A DNA stretch of 64,000 nucleotides from VFKU01 sp964620045 (GCA_964620045.1 CAZUJL010000006.1:1-64000); one strand, 5' to 3'; shown: positions 53,382 to 62,277, counted from the stretch's first letter. Notes: generated by a model not told the origin, from the letters alone. Translations and numbers: made by a program.

Positions 53382-53831
53382 TTAGTTTAGTTTCCGCAAT
53401 GACACCTGAGATTCCAGCGCAGCGATTATTTGCTGATTTTTTGCTGTCGCCTGAGTACCAGTCAATACGAAAAAATCCTGCAGGAGTGTATCCGTTTTGG
53501 TGAAAAGTTGGAACGCAATACCCTGAGTTGGATACGGGTATGATTGCATAACAATTTCACGTACTACGTCGTATCTGTAGAGGTGTGGCACCGGAGTGGC
53601 GACTACGAAAAATTGAGGGTACAGGGTCAAACGGCAAAGGTGTGATCTGCCGCCATAGCGATTGGCTTGATAATTAAAAACTTGAGTACGGCCCAATTCT
53701 TCGGGCATTGGTTGAGTGGCCATCTTGATTATATGGCGACTATAAAGGCGAGTAATCACGATTCCCGCTACGAGCAGGAATACAGCCGATAATATCGGGG
53801 CCGAATATCCGAGGACGATCCACCAGGACAC
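53382..53831 (-). CDS. low-GC hypothetical protein with N-terminal membrane helix
   Basis: A 149-residue protein with a GTG start. A hydrophobic helix (IVLGYSAPILSAVFLLVAGIV) at the N-terminus, then a soluble domain of predicted beta strands (SHLCRLTLYPQFFVVAT). The base composition is visibly more AT-rich than in neighbouring genes. No family recognised. It follows ArfB by two bases and could be translationally coupled to it, but its composition suggests later arrival. Confidence 0.6.
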   Translation of the reverse strand: MSWWIVLGYSAPILSAVFLLVAGIVITRLYSRHIIKMATQPMPEELGRTQVFNYQANRYGGRSHLCRLTLYPQFFVVATPVPHLYRYDVVREIVMQSYPYPTQGIAFQLFTKTDTLLQDFFVLTGTQATAKNQQIIAALESQVSLRKLN

Positions 53832-53833
53832 AG

Positions 53834-54259
53834 TTAGTCCATATCGTACTTCGGCGCGCGCCGCATTTTCTTGACGCTCGAGCGCGACTTCTTGCCCTCA
53901 ATGCGACGCTCGCGCGAGGCCTTGGTCGGCTTCGTCTTCGTGCGTGGCTTCGGCGGACGCGCCGCACGGCGGATGAGGTCGGCGAGGCGTTCTCGCGCGA
54001 TTTCTCTGTTTTGTTGCTGGCTGCGCTGATCGTGTACTTCGATCAGGATTTCGCCGTCCGGCGTGGCGCGCGACCCGGCTAGCTTGAGCAGGCGCGCAAT
54101 GACCTGGGCCGGCAGCGCAAACGACTTCGCGGCGTTGTAGCGCAGACGCACGGCCGTCGAGGTTTTGTTTACATGTTGCCCGCCCGGGCCGGAGCTGCGG
54201 AGAAACTCCTCGCGCAGCTCTTCCTCGGGGATGGACAACTGGGGCGATACAACGAGCAT
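53834..54259 (-). CDS. arfB: peptidyl-tRNA hydrolase ArfB (YaeJ) - ribosome rescue
   Basis: A 141-residue release-factor-like protein. SSGPGGQHVNKT holds the GGQ catalytic loop that hydrolyses the peptidyl-tRNA ester. The C-terminal tail is long and highly basic (KTKPTKASRERR, GKKSRSSVKKMRRAPKYD), as in ArfB, where it enters the empty mRNA channel of a stalled ribosome. Length is that of ArfB (about 140), shorter than a class I release factor. No stop-codon recognition domain is present. Confidence 0.92.
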   Translation of the reverse strand: MLVVSPQLSIPEEELREEFLRSSGPGGQHVNKTSTAVRLRYNAAKSFALPAQVIARLLKLAGSRATPDGEILIEVHDQRSQQQNREIARERLADLIRRAARPPKPRTKTKPTKASRERRIEGKKSRSSVKKMRRAPKYDMD

Positions 54260-54277
54260 GGGAGAGACGATAGCAGA

Positions 54278-55564
54278 TTACGCGGCGCCGGAGAGGCGGC
54301 GTTCCAACTTTTCCATGCGTTCGAGCAAACGCCAGCTCGAGTCGGCGTTGCGCGGCTGCTTCCACAGGTCGAGATCGAAGTACCGCTGGCAGACCTTCTG
54401 CGCCGACAGGTAATCCTTCGACTTGATGAAAAATCCGGTCAGGCGTTCATACGGCCACGGGTCGCGCGCGCCCAGCGACACCGCGCGGAGCAACAACGTG
54501 CGCTGCTCGTCCGGGTCGTGGCTTTTCGTCGCTTCCACCAGCGCCTGTGCCCACTTTTCGTCCTCGGGCTCAAGCGCGGGCATATCGTCCGGCGTGGGCA
54601 GGGCCGACGCCAGGGCGGCCTCGATAATGCGCTTTTTCTCGACGTACCACTCCGGCATGTGCAGGATCAGCGGCGTCGGCATTCCGACCGACGGCTGTCC
54701 GTTGCCGTTCTTGTGGCGTTGACGCTCTTCGAACACCTCGCGCATGTGGAACTTCGGGCCGCAGGTCTGCTCGAAGCTGAACGCGATCGCGTGCAGCCGA
54801 TCAATCAGCCGCGGATCGCCGTTGACCCCTTTGCCGAGCGTACGGCGCGCTTTGGTCTCGTCTTGCTTCGGCAGATGCTCGATTTCTTTGTTGAGCAGGT
54901 ACGCCATGAGTTGCGCGATGCCCTGCACCGTCTCCGTCGCGCGATAGCTCGGCATCGACGACAACCCGATCGCGCCAAGCAACGTGCGCAGGCGATATTC
55001 CGGCACGCGGATTTCCAATTGTTCCGCCCAGTTGCACACATCGACCACACGGCCGTCGGGCGGTTCCATGTTCTCGCGGTAATAGGCCGCGCACAGGAAT
55101 TTCGCGTGCAAGTGCGCGTGGTCCGTAAAGAAGATGGCGTTGGGCCCGGCCCAGGAGAAGAGATCGTTCAACACATCGACGACGGACGGGGCCGCGGCGA
55201 CCATGTCGCTCGTGATGCCCGTGCGGTCGACGACCATCTGCGGAATCGCGACATCGGGATGCGCGAAGGACCAGAACTGTTCCTGCTCCGCGCCATCAAG
55301 GCCGACCTTCAGCGCGCCGACTTCGATGATGCTATCCTTGCGCGAGGTGGGCCCGGTCAGCACGATGTGCAGCGCGACCAGCACCGGCGGGCGCACGGGG
55401 CGCGGCGTGTGCGAGGAGCCGTTCCCATTCCCATTTCCATTGCGGACGCCGCTGACTTCAATCGTGATGGTATTGCGACAGTTACGGCACGTGCCGCGCG
55501 AGCCGACAAAGCGCTCGGGCACCTTGAGGATCGTCTTGCAATGTGGGCATTGATACTCGACCAT
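54278..55564 (-). CDS. zinc-ribbon protein with apparently inactive DnaQ-like exonuclease fold
   Basis: A 428-residue soluble protein. An N-terminal zinc ribbon (YQCPHCKT, GTCRNCRN), a low-complexity Asn-Gly stretch, and a region from about residue 65 that matches the exonuclease/RNase T fold: SIIEVGALKV and FAHPDVAIPQMVVDRTGIT. Where active enzymes have the DxE metal motif (FDLETTG) it reads IVLTGPTS, so the first two metal acids are missing. The C-terminal half is helical and repeat-like. Met 55564 is chosen over the GTG at 55573 because GGTGAG lies before it. Function unknown, possibly nucleic acid or nucleotide binding. Confidence 0.6.
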   Translation of the reverse strand: MVEYQCPHCKTILKVPERFVGSRGTCRNCRNTITIEVSGVRNGNGNGNGSSHTPRPVRPPVLVALHIVLTGPTSRKDSIIEVGALKVGLDGAEQEQFWSFAHPDVAIPQMVVDRTGITSDMVAAAPSVVDVLNDLFSWAGPNAIFFTDHAHLHAKFLCAAYYRENMEPPDGRVVDVCNWAEQLEIRVPEYRLRTLLGAIGLSSMPSYRATETVQGIAQLMAYLLNKEIEHLPKQDETKARRTLGKGVNGDPRLIDRLHAIAFSFEQTCGPKFHMREVFEERQRHKNGNGQPSVGMPTPLILHMPEWYVEKKRIIEAALASALPTPDDMPALEPEDEKWAQALVEATKSHDPDEQRTLLLRAVSLGARDPWPYERLTGFFIKSKDYLSAQKVCQRYFDLDLWKQPRNADSSWRLLERMEKLERRLSGAA

Positions 55565-55784
55565 GCGACTCACCAGATAAAGGTCGGTGTTGCTCTCAAC
55601 TTAGAGTATAGCAAAAAAAGAGAAGACTACTAAATACTAATCTAATGTTAACTGTTTACTCATAGCGAAATCCAGCATAGATTCACGCAGTATTAGCCCT
55701 TTGGAGGTGGTTGAAAGTTGCATATCCACCACAAATAGCTCCAAATTGGTGCTTAAACTGCGATAAACCAAGGACAGACTTCGC

Positions 55785-56522
55785 ATGGCTTCGCTCGGTT
55801 TGATGATCCAACAGGCCCGCCGGGTTGTAATTTTCACCGGCGCGGGCATCAGCACTGAGTCGGGAATTCCCGATTTCCGGAGTCCCGGCGGCATTTGGAC
55901 CAAGAATCAGCCGATCGAGTTCTCGGACTTCCTGTCCTCCGAGGCGATGCGGCGGGAAGCCTGGCGCCGGAAGATCGCGATCGACAAAGTGATGACCCAG
56001 GCGCAGCCCAATCGCGGGCACCGCGCCGTGGCCGAGTTGGTGCGGCAGGGGAAGGCCTCGGCCGTGATCACGCAGAACATCGATAACCTGCACCAGAACT
56101 CGGGCATCGCGCCCGAAAACGTGATCGAGCTGCACGGCAACGGAACCTACGCCTCGTGTCTGGATTGCGGACAGCGCTACGAACTCGCGCCGATCTATGC
56201 CGCGTTCGAAAAAGATGACACGTTGCCGATTTGCCGATCCTGCGAAGGCATCGTGAAAACCGCGACCATCTCGTTTGGTCAGGCGATGCCGGAAGGCCCC
56301 ATGCGCCGCGCGGAAGAGGAGACCCTCGCCTGCGATTTATTCATCGCGATCGGGTCGTCGCTGGTGGTCTATCCTGCGGCGGGATTCCCCGCGTTGGCGA
56401 AGCGTAGTGGCGCGAAGCTCGTGATTTTGAACCGCGAACCCACGCCCCTCGATTCGATGGCGGATCTGGCTGTACGAGAAGAGATCGGAATTGCTCTCGG
56501 CGAGGCTGTAGGGATTTCTTAG
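55785..56522 (+). CDS. cobB: NAD-dependent protein deacylase (Sir2 family)
   Basis: A 245-residue sirtuin. NAD site: FTGAGISTESGIPDFR and ITQNIDNLH; catalytic His in ELHGNG; the zinc site pairs CLDC and CRSC; IAIGSSLVVYPAAG is the end of the NAD fold. It removes acyl groups from protein lysines using NAD. The ATG has a weak AAGGAC site ten bases upstream. The 220-base upstream region is AT-rich and may hold its promoter. It is convergent with the ankyrin gene, eight bases apart. Confidence 0.92.
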   Translation: MASLGLMIQQARRVVIFTGAGISTESGIPDFRSPGGIWTKNQPIEFSDFLSSEAMRREAWRRKIAIDKVMTQAQPNRGHRAVAELVRQGKASAVITQNIDNLHQNSGIAPENVIELHGNGTYASCLDCGQRYELAPIYAAFEKDDTLPICRSCEGIVKTATISFGQAMPEGPMRRAEEETLACDLFIAIGSSLVVYPAAGFPALAKRSGAKLVILNREPTPLDSMADLAVREEIGIALGEAVGIS

Positions 56523-56530
56523 AACTTACT

Positions 56531-57631
56531 TCATTCGCCTGAAATCCAGTCTAAGAAATCTGCAATGTCGTCGTAGCCATTGTTCCAAGCTAGGTCGGCA
56601 GGCAATTTACCATTTTCGGCTTTTGCTACGGGATTGGCGCCATTCACAAGCAAGATTTTGACGATGTCAGAGTGTCCCGTGAGTGCTGCAATATGAAGAG
56701 GTGTGAGATCTTGATCCGAAGGCGCATCAACTGTGGCGCCGCGTCCCATCAGCCAATTCGCCAAGTCGGCGTATCCATGAAACGCCGCGTGATGAAGCGA
56801 AGTCATTCCGCGCATGCCTCGCGAATTAATATCGATACCTTGGTCAAGGAATAGTTCAAGCACCTCTATCTGATTCTCAGACGCTGCCGAATCTATGGAT
56901 GTTAGACTTCCTTCGCTGCTGAATAGGGGGTCGGCTCCGGCTTCCAGTAGGATTTTGACCACTTGCAGGTGGCCGCGAGCAGCAGCCATTGCGAGCGGAG
57001 TTATACCATTGTCAGCAAGAGTGTTTAGTTCAGCGCCGGCGTCTACCAGCAGTTTTACAACCTCATCATAGCCAAGCATGGATGCAGCATGAAGTGGCGT
57101 AGTTCCGCCCGTTGCCCTGGCTTCCGTGTTGGCGTTGTATTGGAGCAGCAGTTTTACGACATCGATCTGATTTTTACTCGCAGCACTCCAAAGCGCTGTA
57201 ATCGCAGCGAGTGATTTTTTATGCAGTTCAAATTCGCGGCTTTCAACGAATTCATCAACGGTTCGAATCCCTTTGTGGCGTTGTATGAACTCCAGCACTC
57301 GTGTGTCACCCTGCCTGGCAGCGTCAATCATCCGATCAAAAGATTCGCTGTTTCCTGCAGGCTCTTCAATATTTGCGTCGGCCAAGAGGAGTTTTTCGAC
57401 GAAGTCTAGTTTGTTGAGCGTAACTGCCTGCAGGAGGGGTGGCACTCCCCATCCAGCTTCGTGCTCGTTAATGAAGGCGCCATCTTGGATCATTGTATCG
57501 ACTACGGCCCAGTCGCCGGCGCGCATAGCCTCATTCATATGGGCGTAGGGGGCAGGCTCGTCTTTTTTGTCGCAGCAGACGAGGCAGCACACAATAGCGA
57601 ATAGCAGCAGCAGTTTTAGCCGTCGCATCAT
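56531..57631 (-). CDS. ankyrin-repeat lipoprotein
   Basis: A 366-residue protein with a lipoprotein signal peptide (LLLLFAIVCCLVCC, lipidated Cys about residue 20) and about nine ankyrin repeats (for example TTPLHAASMLGYDEVVKLLV and LTPLHIAALTGHSDIVKILL). The repeats bind other proteins; here the anchor places them outside the cytoplasm, on a membrane. The gene is AT-richer than its neighbours, suggesting recent acquisition. Start at 57631 or 57628. Confidence 0.85.
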   Translation of the reverse strand: MMRRLKLLLLFAIVCCLVCCDKKDEPAPYAHMNEAMRAGDWAVVDTMIQDGAFINEHEAGWGVPPLLQAVTLNKLDFVEKLLLADANIEEPAGNSESFDRMIDAARQGDTRVLEFIQRHKGIRTVDEFVESREFELHKKSLAAITALWSAASKNQIDVVKLLLQYNANTEARATGGTTPLHAASMLGYDEVVKLLVDAGAELNTLADNGITPLAMAAARGHLQVVKILLEAGADPLFSSEGSLTSIDSAASENQIEVLELFLDQGIDINSRGMRGMTSLHHAAFHGYADLANWLMGRGATVDAPSDQDLTPLHIAALTGHSDIVKILLVNGANPVAKAENGKLPADLAWNNGYDDIADFLDWISGE

Positions 57632-57722
57632 AATTGATAAGCATACTACCAACGATACGGTAGTGTATTCGGGAATGCTCGTACCCTCGGACGAAACAGC
57701 GGGCGCGGACTAATCCCGCACG

Positions 57723-58361
57723 CTAGAAAATATGCGCGCGCAGGACTTCTTCGCTGCCGTCCCAGATCATTTTGAACGCGACGTACACGATAATCGCCAA
57801 GCCCACATAGGAAATCCAGTGGTAGCGGTGGAGCAGGCGCGCGATGATGGTGGCCGCGAAGCCCATCAGGATGATGGACAGCGCCAGGCCGAAGATCATG
57901 ACCCACGTCTGTTCTTGTGCGGCACCGGCCACGGCGAGCACATTGTCGAGCGACATCGACACGTCGGCGATGATGATTTGAATTACGGCATCGCGGAACG
58001 TCTTGCCCGGAACCACCAAGCCATTCGGATCATCTTCCAGGGCCTGTTCGGCTACATCCTCCTGCTTGGCGTGGCCGGCCTGGATTTCGCGCCAGAATTT
58101 CCAACAAATCCACAGGAGCAGCAGCCCGCCCGCCAGGGTAAGCCCGACGACGTGCAGCAATTGAACGATAAAGGCGGCGAACACAATGCGCAGGCCGGAC
58201 GCGGCGATGATTCCAATCGCGATGGCCTTGCGCCGCTGCTCAACCGGGAGGCCCGCCGCCGCCATGCCGACGACGATCGCATTGTCGCCCGAAAGGGCGA
58301 CATTAATGGCTACGACCTGTGCGAGGGCTGCCAGCGTTTTGAAGGTTAGATCGACGTGCAT
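57723..58361 (-). CDS. TerC-family membrane protein
   Basis: A 212-residue protein with six or seven helices. NVALSGDNAIVVGMAA and DVSMSLDNVLAVAGAA carry the paired conserved Asp-Asn motifs of TerC proteins. The family includes YjbE/YkoY, which export manganese to protein-secretion sites, and tellurite-linked TerC. No ter genes are nearby. Divergent from tldD, with a 124-base spacer holding both promoters. Confidence 0.88.
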   Translation of the reverse strand: MHVDLTFKTLAALAQVVAINVALSGDNAIVVGMAAAGLPVEQRRKAIAIGIIAASGLRIVFAAFIVQLLHVVGLTLAGGLLLLWICWKFWREIQAGHAKQEDVAEQALEDDPNGLVVPGKTFRDAVIQIIIADVSMSLDNVLAVAGAAQEQTWVMIFGLALSIILMGFAATIIARLLHRYHWISYVGLAIIVYVAFKMIWDGSEEVLRAHIF

Positions 58362-58449
58362 GAAATTCCCGTGGATGGCGGTCGCCTTTTACGCGGCGAG
58401 CGCGAATGATACCGGCCCCGGCGCGTCGCGCGCCAGTTTTTCCCTGGTC

Positions 58450-58478
58450 TTGAAAGTTCACCGCGCAGCCGATACAGT
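58450..58478 (+). promoter_or_regulatory. sigma-70-like promoter of tldD, probably leaderless
   Basis: TTGAAA (58450-58455), a 17-base spacer and TACAGT (58473-58478), then seven bases to ATG 58486. The two boxes and spacer fit the sigma-70 consensus well. With this geometry the transcript starts at or next to the A of the ATG. No ribosome site precedes the ATG. Confidence 0.6.
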
Positions 58479-58485
58479 GCGGGGC

Positions 58486-60120
58486 ATGTGGCCAACGCCG
58501 GTCAACATTCCCATTCCCGCGCGACTCCGCGCGACACTCGATCGCCGCGATTTCATGAAGCTTTCCGCCGGCGCGTTGGCTGCCGGTGCACTGCTGCCCC
58601 AGTGTGCGACGACGCCCGCCCGCGTGACCACGCATCCCACGGCCGACGCCGGCGAACGCGACCTAATCCTTTATGCGCTCGATCAGGTGATGGCGGCGGG
58701 CGCGGACTATGCCGATGTGCGTATTTCGCGGCACTGGGCGCAGGGCGTCGGCGTGCGCGAGGAAAAACTCATCGAGGCCAGCCGGTCCGAGTCCTATGGG
58801 ATTGGCGTGCGCGCGTTGGTCGGCGGTTCGTGGGGATTCTCGGCCACGCGGCAGATGGATCGCGAAAATGTCGCCGCGACCGCGAAGGAAGCCGCCGAAA
58901 CGGCCAAAGCGAACAACAGCGTCGTGCCGGGCAAGGTCGAGCTCGCGCCGGTGAAGGCGTATCCGCACGCGTTCTGGGAAGCGCCGCACGAGATCGATCC
59001 CGAAGCCATTCCGATTGAGCAAAAGGCCGAAGTGCTCTTCGCCGCGAGCCGCGCGGCAATGAAAGTGCCGGGCGTGAAATTCGTCACGGGCCGCATCGGC
59101 TCGGTGAAGGAACGGCGCCTGACCGCGACCTCTGACGGTTCGCTGATCGACCAGCGTTACGTGCGGATGAGTCCGAGTCTCGATATTACGGCGATCTCCA
59201 GCGACGGGCGCGACTTCCAGTCGCGCGGATCGTGCGTGGAGCCGTCGGCGTTAGGCTGGGAGTACGTCCTCGCGTGTGACTTGCCGGGCAATGCCGCGCT
59301 GTGGGCGGAAGAGGCCGTGCAGAAACTCGGCGCGAAGCCGGTCGAGGCAGGCGTGTGGGACCTCGTCGTTCACCCGTCGAACCTGTGGCTCACGATCCAC
59401 GAGAATATCGGCCATCCGACCGAGCTCGATCGCGCGCTCGGCTATGAGGCGAACTACGCGGGCACGAGTTTCGTATCGCCACCGGACAAAATGCTCGGAC
59501 AGCTCCGCTACGGCCCGGAGTTCATGCAGATCGTCGGCGATCGCACGCAGGCGGCCGGCTGTGCGACGACGGGCTGGGATGACGAAGGCGTGCCGGCGGA
59601 GCAGTGGCACATCATCCGCGACGGAATTTTTGTCGATTACCAAACCACGCGCGAACAGGCGGCGTGGATCGCGGACATCACCGGCGTGCGCCGGAGCCAC
59701 GGGTGTGCCTATGGCATGGACTGGAAAAGCATGCCATTCCAGCGCATGCCGAACGTGAGCCTGATGCCGAACGAACAAGACCTCAGCGAAGACGACGTGA
59801 TCGCCGCCTGCGATCGTGGCGTGTACGTCGCGGGCCGCGGGTCGTACTCCATCGACCAGCAGCGCTACAACTTCCAATTCGGCGGCCAGGTGTTCTGGGA
59901 AATCCGCAACGGCAAGAAAGTCCGCCCGCTGCGCGACGTCGCCTATTACGGCCGCACGCCGGAATTCTGGAACTCGCTCGCGCTCATTGGCGGCAAGCAG
60001 ACGTATTTCTTGGGCGCGTCGTCGAGCGACGCGAAAGGCCAGCCCGTGCAGCTCAACGCAGTGTCGCACGGCTGCCCGATCGCGCTGTTTCGCAACGTCA
60101 ACATCCTGAACACGGCGTGA
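58486..60120 (+). CDS. tldD: Tat-exported TldD/PmbA-family metalloprotease
   Basis: A 544-residue protein. The N-terminus has LDRRDFMKLS and a hydrophobic stretch (AGALAAGALLPQ), a twin-arginine signal. The TldD domain follows; the zinc site is HENIGHPTE (HExxxH), in the TldD position near residue 305. TldD and PmbA normally form a cytosolic heterodimer that processes peptides such as microcin B17 leaders and unfolded proteins; this one is predicted outside. ATG 58486 is chosen from the domain start and promoter. The open frame to 58186 overlaps TerC and is rejected. Confidence 0.82.
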   Translation: MWPTPVNIPIPARLRATLDRRDFMKLSAGALAAGALLPQCATTPARVTTHPTADAGERDLILYALDQVMAAGADYADVRISRHWAQGVGVREEKLIEASRSESYGIGVRALVGGSWGFSATRQMDRENVAATAKEAAETAKANNSVVPGKVELAPVKAYPHAFWEAPHEIDPEAIPIEQKAEVLFAASRAAMKVPGVKFVTGRIGSVKERRLTATSDGSLIDQRYVRMSPSLDITAISSDGRDFQSRGSCVEPSALGWEYVLACDLPGNAALWAEEAVQKLGAKPVEAGVWDLVVHPSNLWLTIHENIGHPTELDRALGYEANYAGTSFVSPPDKMLGQLRYGPEFMQIVGDRTQAAGCATTGWDDEGVPAEQWHIIRDGIFVDYQTTREQAAWIADITGVRRSHGCAYGMDWKSMPFQRMPNVSLMPNEQDLSEDDVIAACDRGVYVAGRGSYSIDQQRYNFQFGGQVFWEIRNGKKVRPLRDVAYYGRTPEFWNSLALIGGKQTYFLGASSSDAKGQPVQLNAVSHGCPIALFRNVNILNTA

Positions 60121-60129
60121 GATTGAATT

Positions 60130-60834
60130 ATGGGCGTAGCGATGAGCAAAGGCGGCGAGATTGAATACTCGTTGGGCGGCCGTTTTCTCGCGCCGCTGTG
60201 GCGGTTCCTTAGTCGATTTGTGATTGATGAAACACCGAATCCTACCAAGGGTTGGAAACGAGTATCGGACACCAGCCTGGTTGTCGATTTGGATCGAGGC
60301 ACCTTCTGTAACATCGGCGGTGACGGCCCACTCACGTCGCTTTCGTTTCTGGGGCCGTGTGATGAGTTCATGCCGATGACGGGCTTTTGTTCCGATCCTC
60401 AAGGAAGACGCATGGGCGGAGATTTTAAGACCTTTAGCCTCGAATACTATGCCGACGGGCTCGGATTCAGCGCCGATGAGAATATGGTGCTCGACGGGTT
60501 TCGCATGCACATTCGACCGAACGTCCAGTCGCCACACTCAACCCCGTATAAGGGGCGCGTAATTTGCAACGGCCAAGTTATCGATCGCTCGAAACTTGAA
60601 ACGATCGATGCCATCACGAGCCTTTTAGGTCCGCCGGATTCGGACGATGAACGTCCCGAGCATGACGAGCCGGATATCGGCCGGGTTCCCTACATGCGGT
60701 TTGTGATGTACGGGCAACGGAGGACGAAATGGTTGATCTCCGTGGATGCGCGCGGGCGAACAGATCTGTTTTTTGTGTCTATGCGATTGAACGCCAATTC
60801 GCAACCAGAAGACGAGGGTAGCGATGGCTGCTGA
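60130..60834 (+). CDS. hypothetical protein between tldD and pmbA
   Basis: A 234-residue protein of unknown family. Predicted mainly beta structure with short repeats of FL-[SG]-x and LEYYADGLGFSADENMVL, no signal peptide and no membrane helix. Composition is less GC-rich than its neighbours. Its end overlaps the pmbA start by 11 bases and it begins nine bases after the tldD stop, so it is inside the same operon. It might be a substrate or partner of the TldD/PmbA pair. ATG 60130; an in-frame Met at residue 5 is an alternative. Confidence 0.6.
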   Translation: MGVAMSKGGEIEYSLGGRFLAPLWRFLSRFVIDETPNPTKGWKRVSDTSLVVDLDRGTFCNIGGDGPLTSLSFLGPCDEFMPMTGFCSDPQGRRMGGDFKTFSLEYYADGLGFSADENMVLDGFRMHIRPNVQSPHSTPYKGRVICNGQVIDRSKLETIDAITSLLGPPDSDDERPEHDEPDIGRVPYMRFVMYGQRRTKWLISVDARGRTDLFFVSMRLNANSQPEDEGSDGC

Positions 60835-62182
60835 CCGCAAAGGGCTCTCCCGCGACGACGCCAAGGCGCTGTGCGATCGTGTGCTCGCGCTCTCGAAGGC
60901 AAACGAATGCCGCGTGAATGTTTCGAGCGGCTGGCGTGGCTACACGCGCGTCGCCACGAACCGGATCACGAGCGCGGGCGGCTCGGAGAGCATTAGCGTC
61001 GGGATCACGAGCGTGTTCGGCAAGCGGCAGGCGACGGCGTCCACCACTGAGATTGAAGGCGATTCTCTGGAGGCCGCCGTGCGCGAATCGGAACGCCTCG
61101 CGCAGCTCGCGCCGGAGTCGCCCGAGCGTATGCCGGAACTCGGCGCGCAGCAGTACGGCGAGGTGAACGCCTACTACGACTCCACCGGCGCGATGACGAC
61201 GCAAGCGCGCGCCGAAGCCGCTGCCGTGGGCATCAAGAACGCACAGGCCGCGGGCTTGTTCGTCGCCGCGGGATATATGGACGCGATTGCGGGCTCGGAA
61301 GCGGTGGCCACCTCCGCCGGGCTCTTCGGCTATCACCCGCAGACCGCCGTGGCCTCGACGCTGACCGTACGCACGCCAGATAATTTGTCGTCCGGCTGGG
61401 CGGGCGACGAGGCGAACGACTGGACGAAGATCGAGAGCGATCGCATCGCGCGGATCGCGTCCGAAAAGGCGGCCCAGTGGAAAAACGCGACAGAACTCGC
61501 GCCGGGAAACTACACGGCAATTCTCGAGCCTACTGCCGTCGGCATGCTGATGCTGCGGCTGGCGTATGACCTCGATGCGCGGCCCGCCGACGAAGGCCGT
61601 TCTTTTTTCACGCGACCCGGCGGCGGCAACCGTATCGGCGAGACGATCTTCGATCCGCGCGTCACGCTGCGCAGCGATCCGACTTATGCCGACGCCGAAA
61701 CCGCGCCCTTCACCGACGGTGGGGAGCCGCTTGCCGCAACTACGTGGGTGGACAAGGGCGTGCTGACGGACCTGGCGTACTCGCGCTACTGGGCGGACAA
61801 GCAGGGGCGCACGGCGTTGCCGGGGCCGTCCAACTTGATCCTTGAAGGCGGCAACGATTCGCTCGAAGACATGATCGCGTCGACCGAGCGCGGTGTGCTC
61901 ATCACGCGCTTCTGGTACATCCGTGGGCTGAATCCGCGCATCATTTCATACACCGGTCTCACGCGCGACGGCACCTTCCTGATCGAAAACGGAAAGATCG
62001 CGCGGCCCGTGAAAAATTTCCGGTTCAACCAGTCCATCGCCGAGATGCTGAAGAATGTCGAAATGATCGGCCCGGCGACGCGCGTGGCGGCGGGTGAGGA
62101 CAGCTCCACCGGCATGCCAATTGTCGTGCCGACGTTGAAAGTGCGTGAATTCGGACTGGCCAGCGTCAGCGACGCTATCTGA
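60824..62182 (+). CDS. pmbA: PmbA-type partner of the TldD protease
   Basis: A 452-residue TldD/PmbA-family protein lacking the HExxxH motif, as expected for the non-catalytic PmbA subunit. RVATNRITSAGGSESISVGI and the C-terminal FRFNQSIAEMLKNVEMIG are family-typical. No signal peptide is evident, in contrast to the TldD subunit. The start overlaps the preceding gene by 11 bases. Confidence 0.82.
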   Translation: MAADRKGLSRDDAKALCDRVLALSKANECRVNVSSGWRGYTRVATNRITSAGGSESISVGITSVFGKRQATASTTEIEGDSLEAAVRESERLAQLAPESPERMPELGAQQYGEVNAYYDSTGAMTTQARAEAAAVGIKNAQAAGLFVAAGYMDAIAGSEAVATSAGLFGYHPQTAVASTLTVRTPDNLSSGWAGDEANDWTKIESDRIARIASEKAAQWKNATELAPGNYTAILEPTAVGMLMLRLAYDLDARPADEGRSFFTRPGGGNRIGETIFDPRVTLRSDPTYADAETAPFTDGGEPLAATTWVDKGVLTDLAYSRYWADKQGRTALPGPSNLILEGGNDSLEDMIASTERGVLITRFWYIRGLNPRIISYTGLTRDGTFLIENGKIARPVKNFRFNQSIAEMLKNVEMIGPATRVAAGEDSSTGMPIVVPTLKVREFGLASVSDAI

Positions 62183-62195
62183 ATATTTTTCTTCT

Positions 62196-62277
62196 TGTCA
62201 TCCCGCGAAAGCGGGGACCTCTCATATACCACAGACTTTTCGGGCGAGGCGAGCTCCCCGCTTTCGCGGGGATGACA
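62196..62277. repeat. palindromic extragenic repeat (TGTCATCCC type)
   Basis: Arms 62196-62217 and 62255-62277 are inverted copies of each other (22 and 23 bases, one missing C), 37 bases apart. Each arm also contains the small hairpin CCCGCGAAAGCGGG. This class of element (with TGTCATCCCCGCGAAAGCGGGGA) is found dispersed in many genomes. It could act as terminator after pmbA. Confidence 0.75.

Noticed and set aside
55637..55903. 88-codon minus-strand frame at the sirtuin start
   Set aside because: Antisense to the conserved N-terminus of the sirtuin and continuing into an AT-rich spacer.
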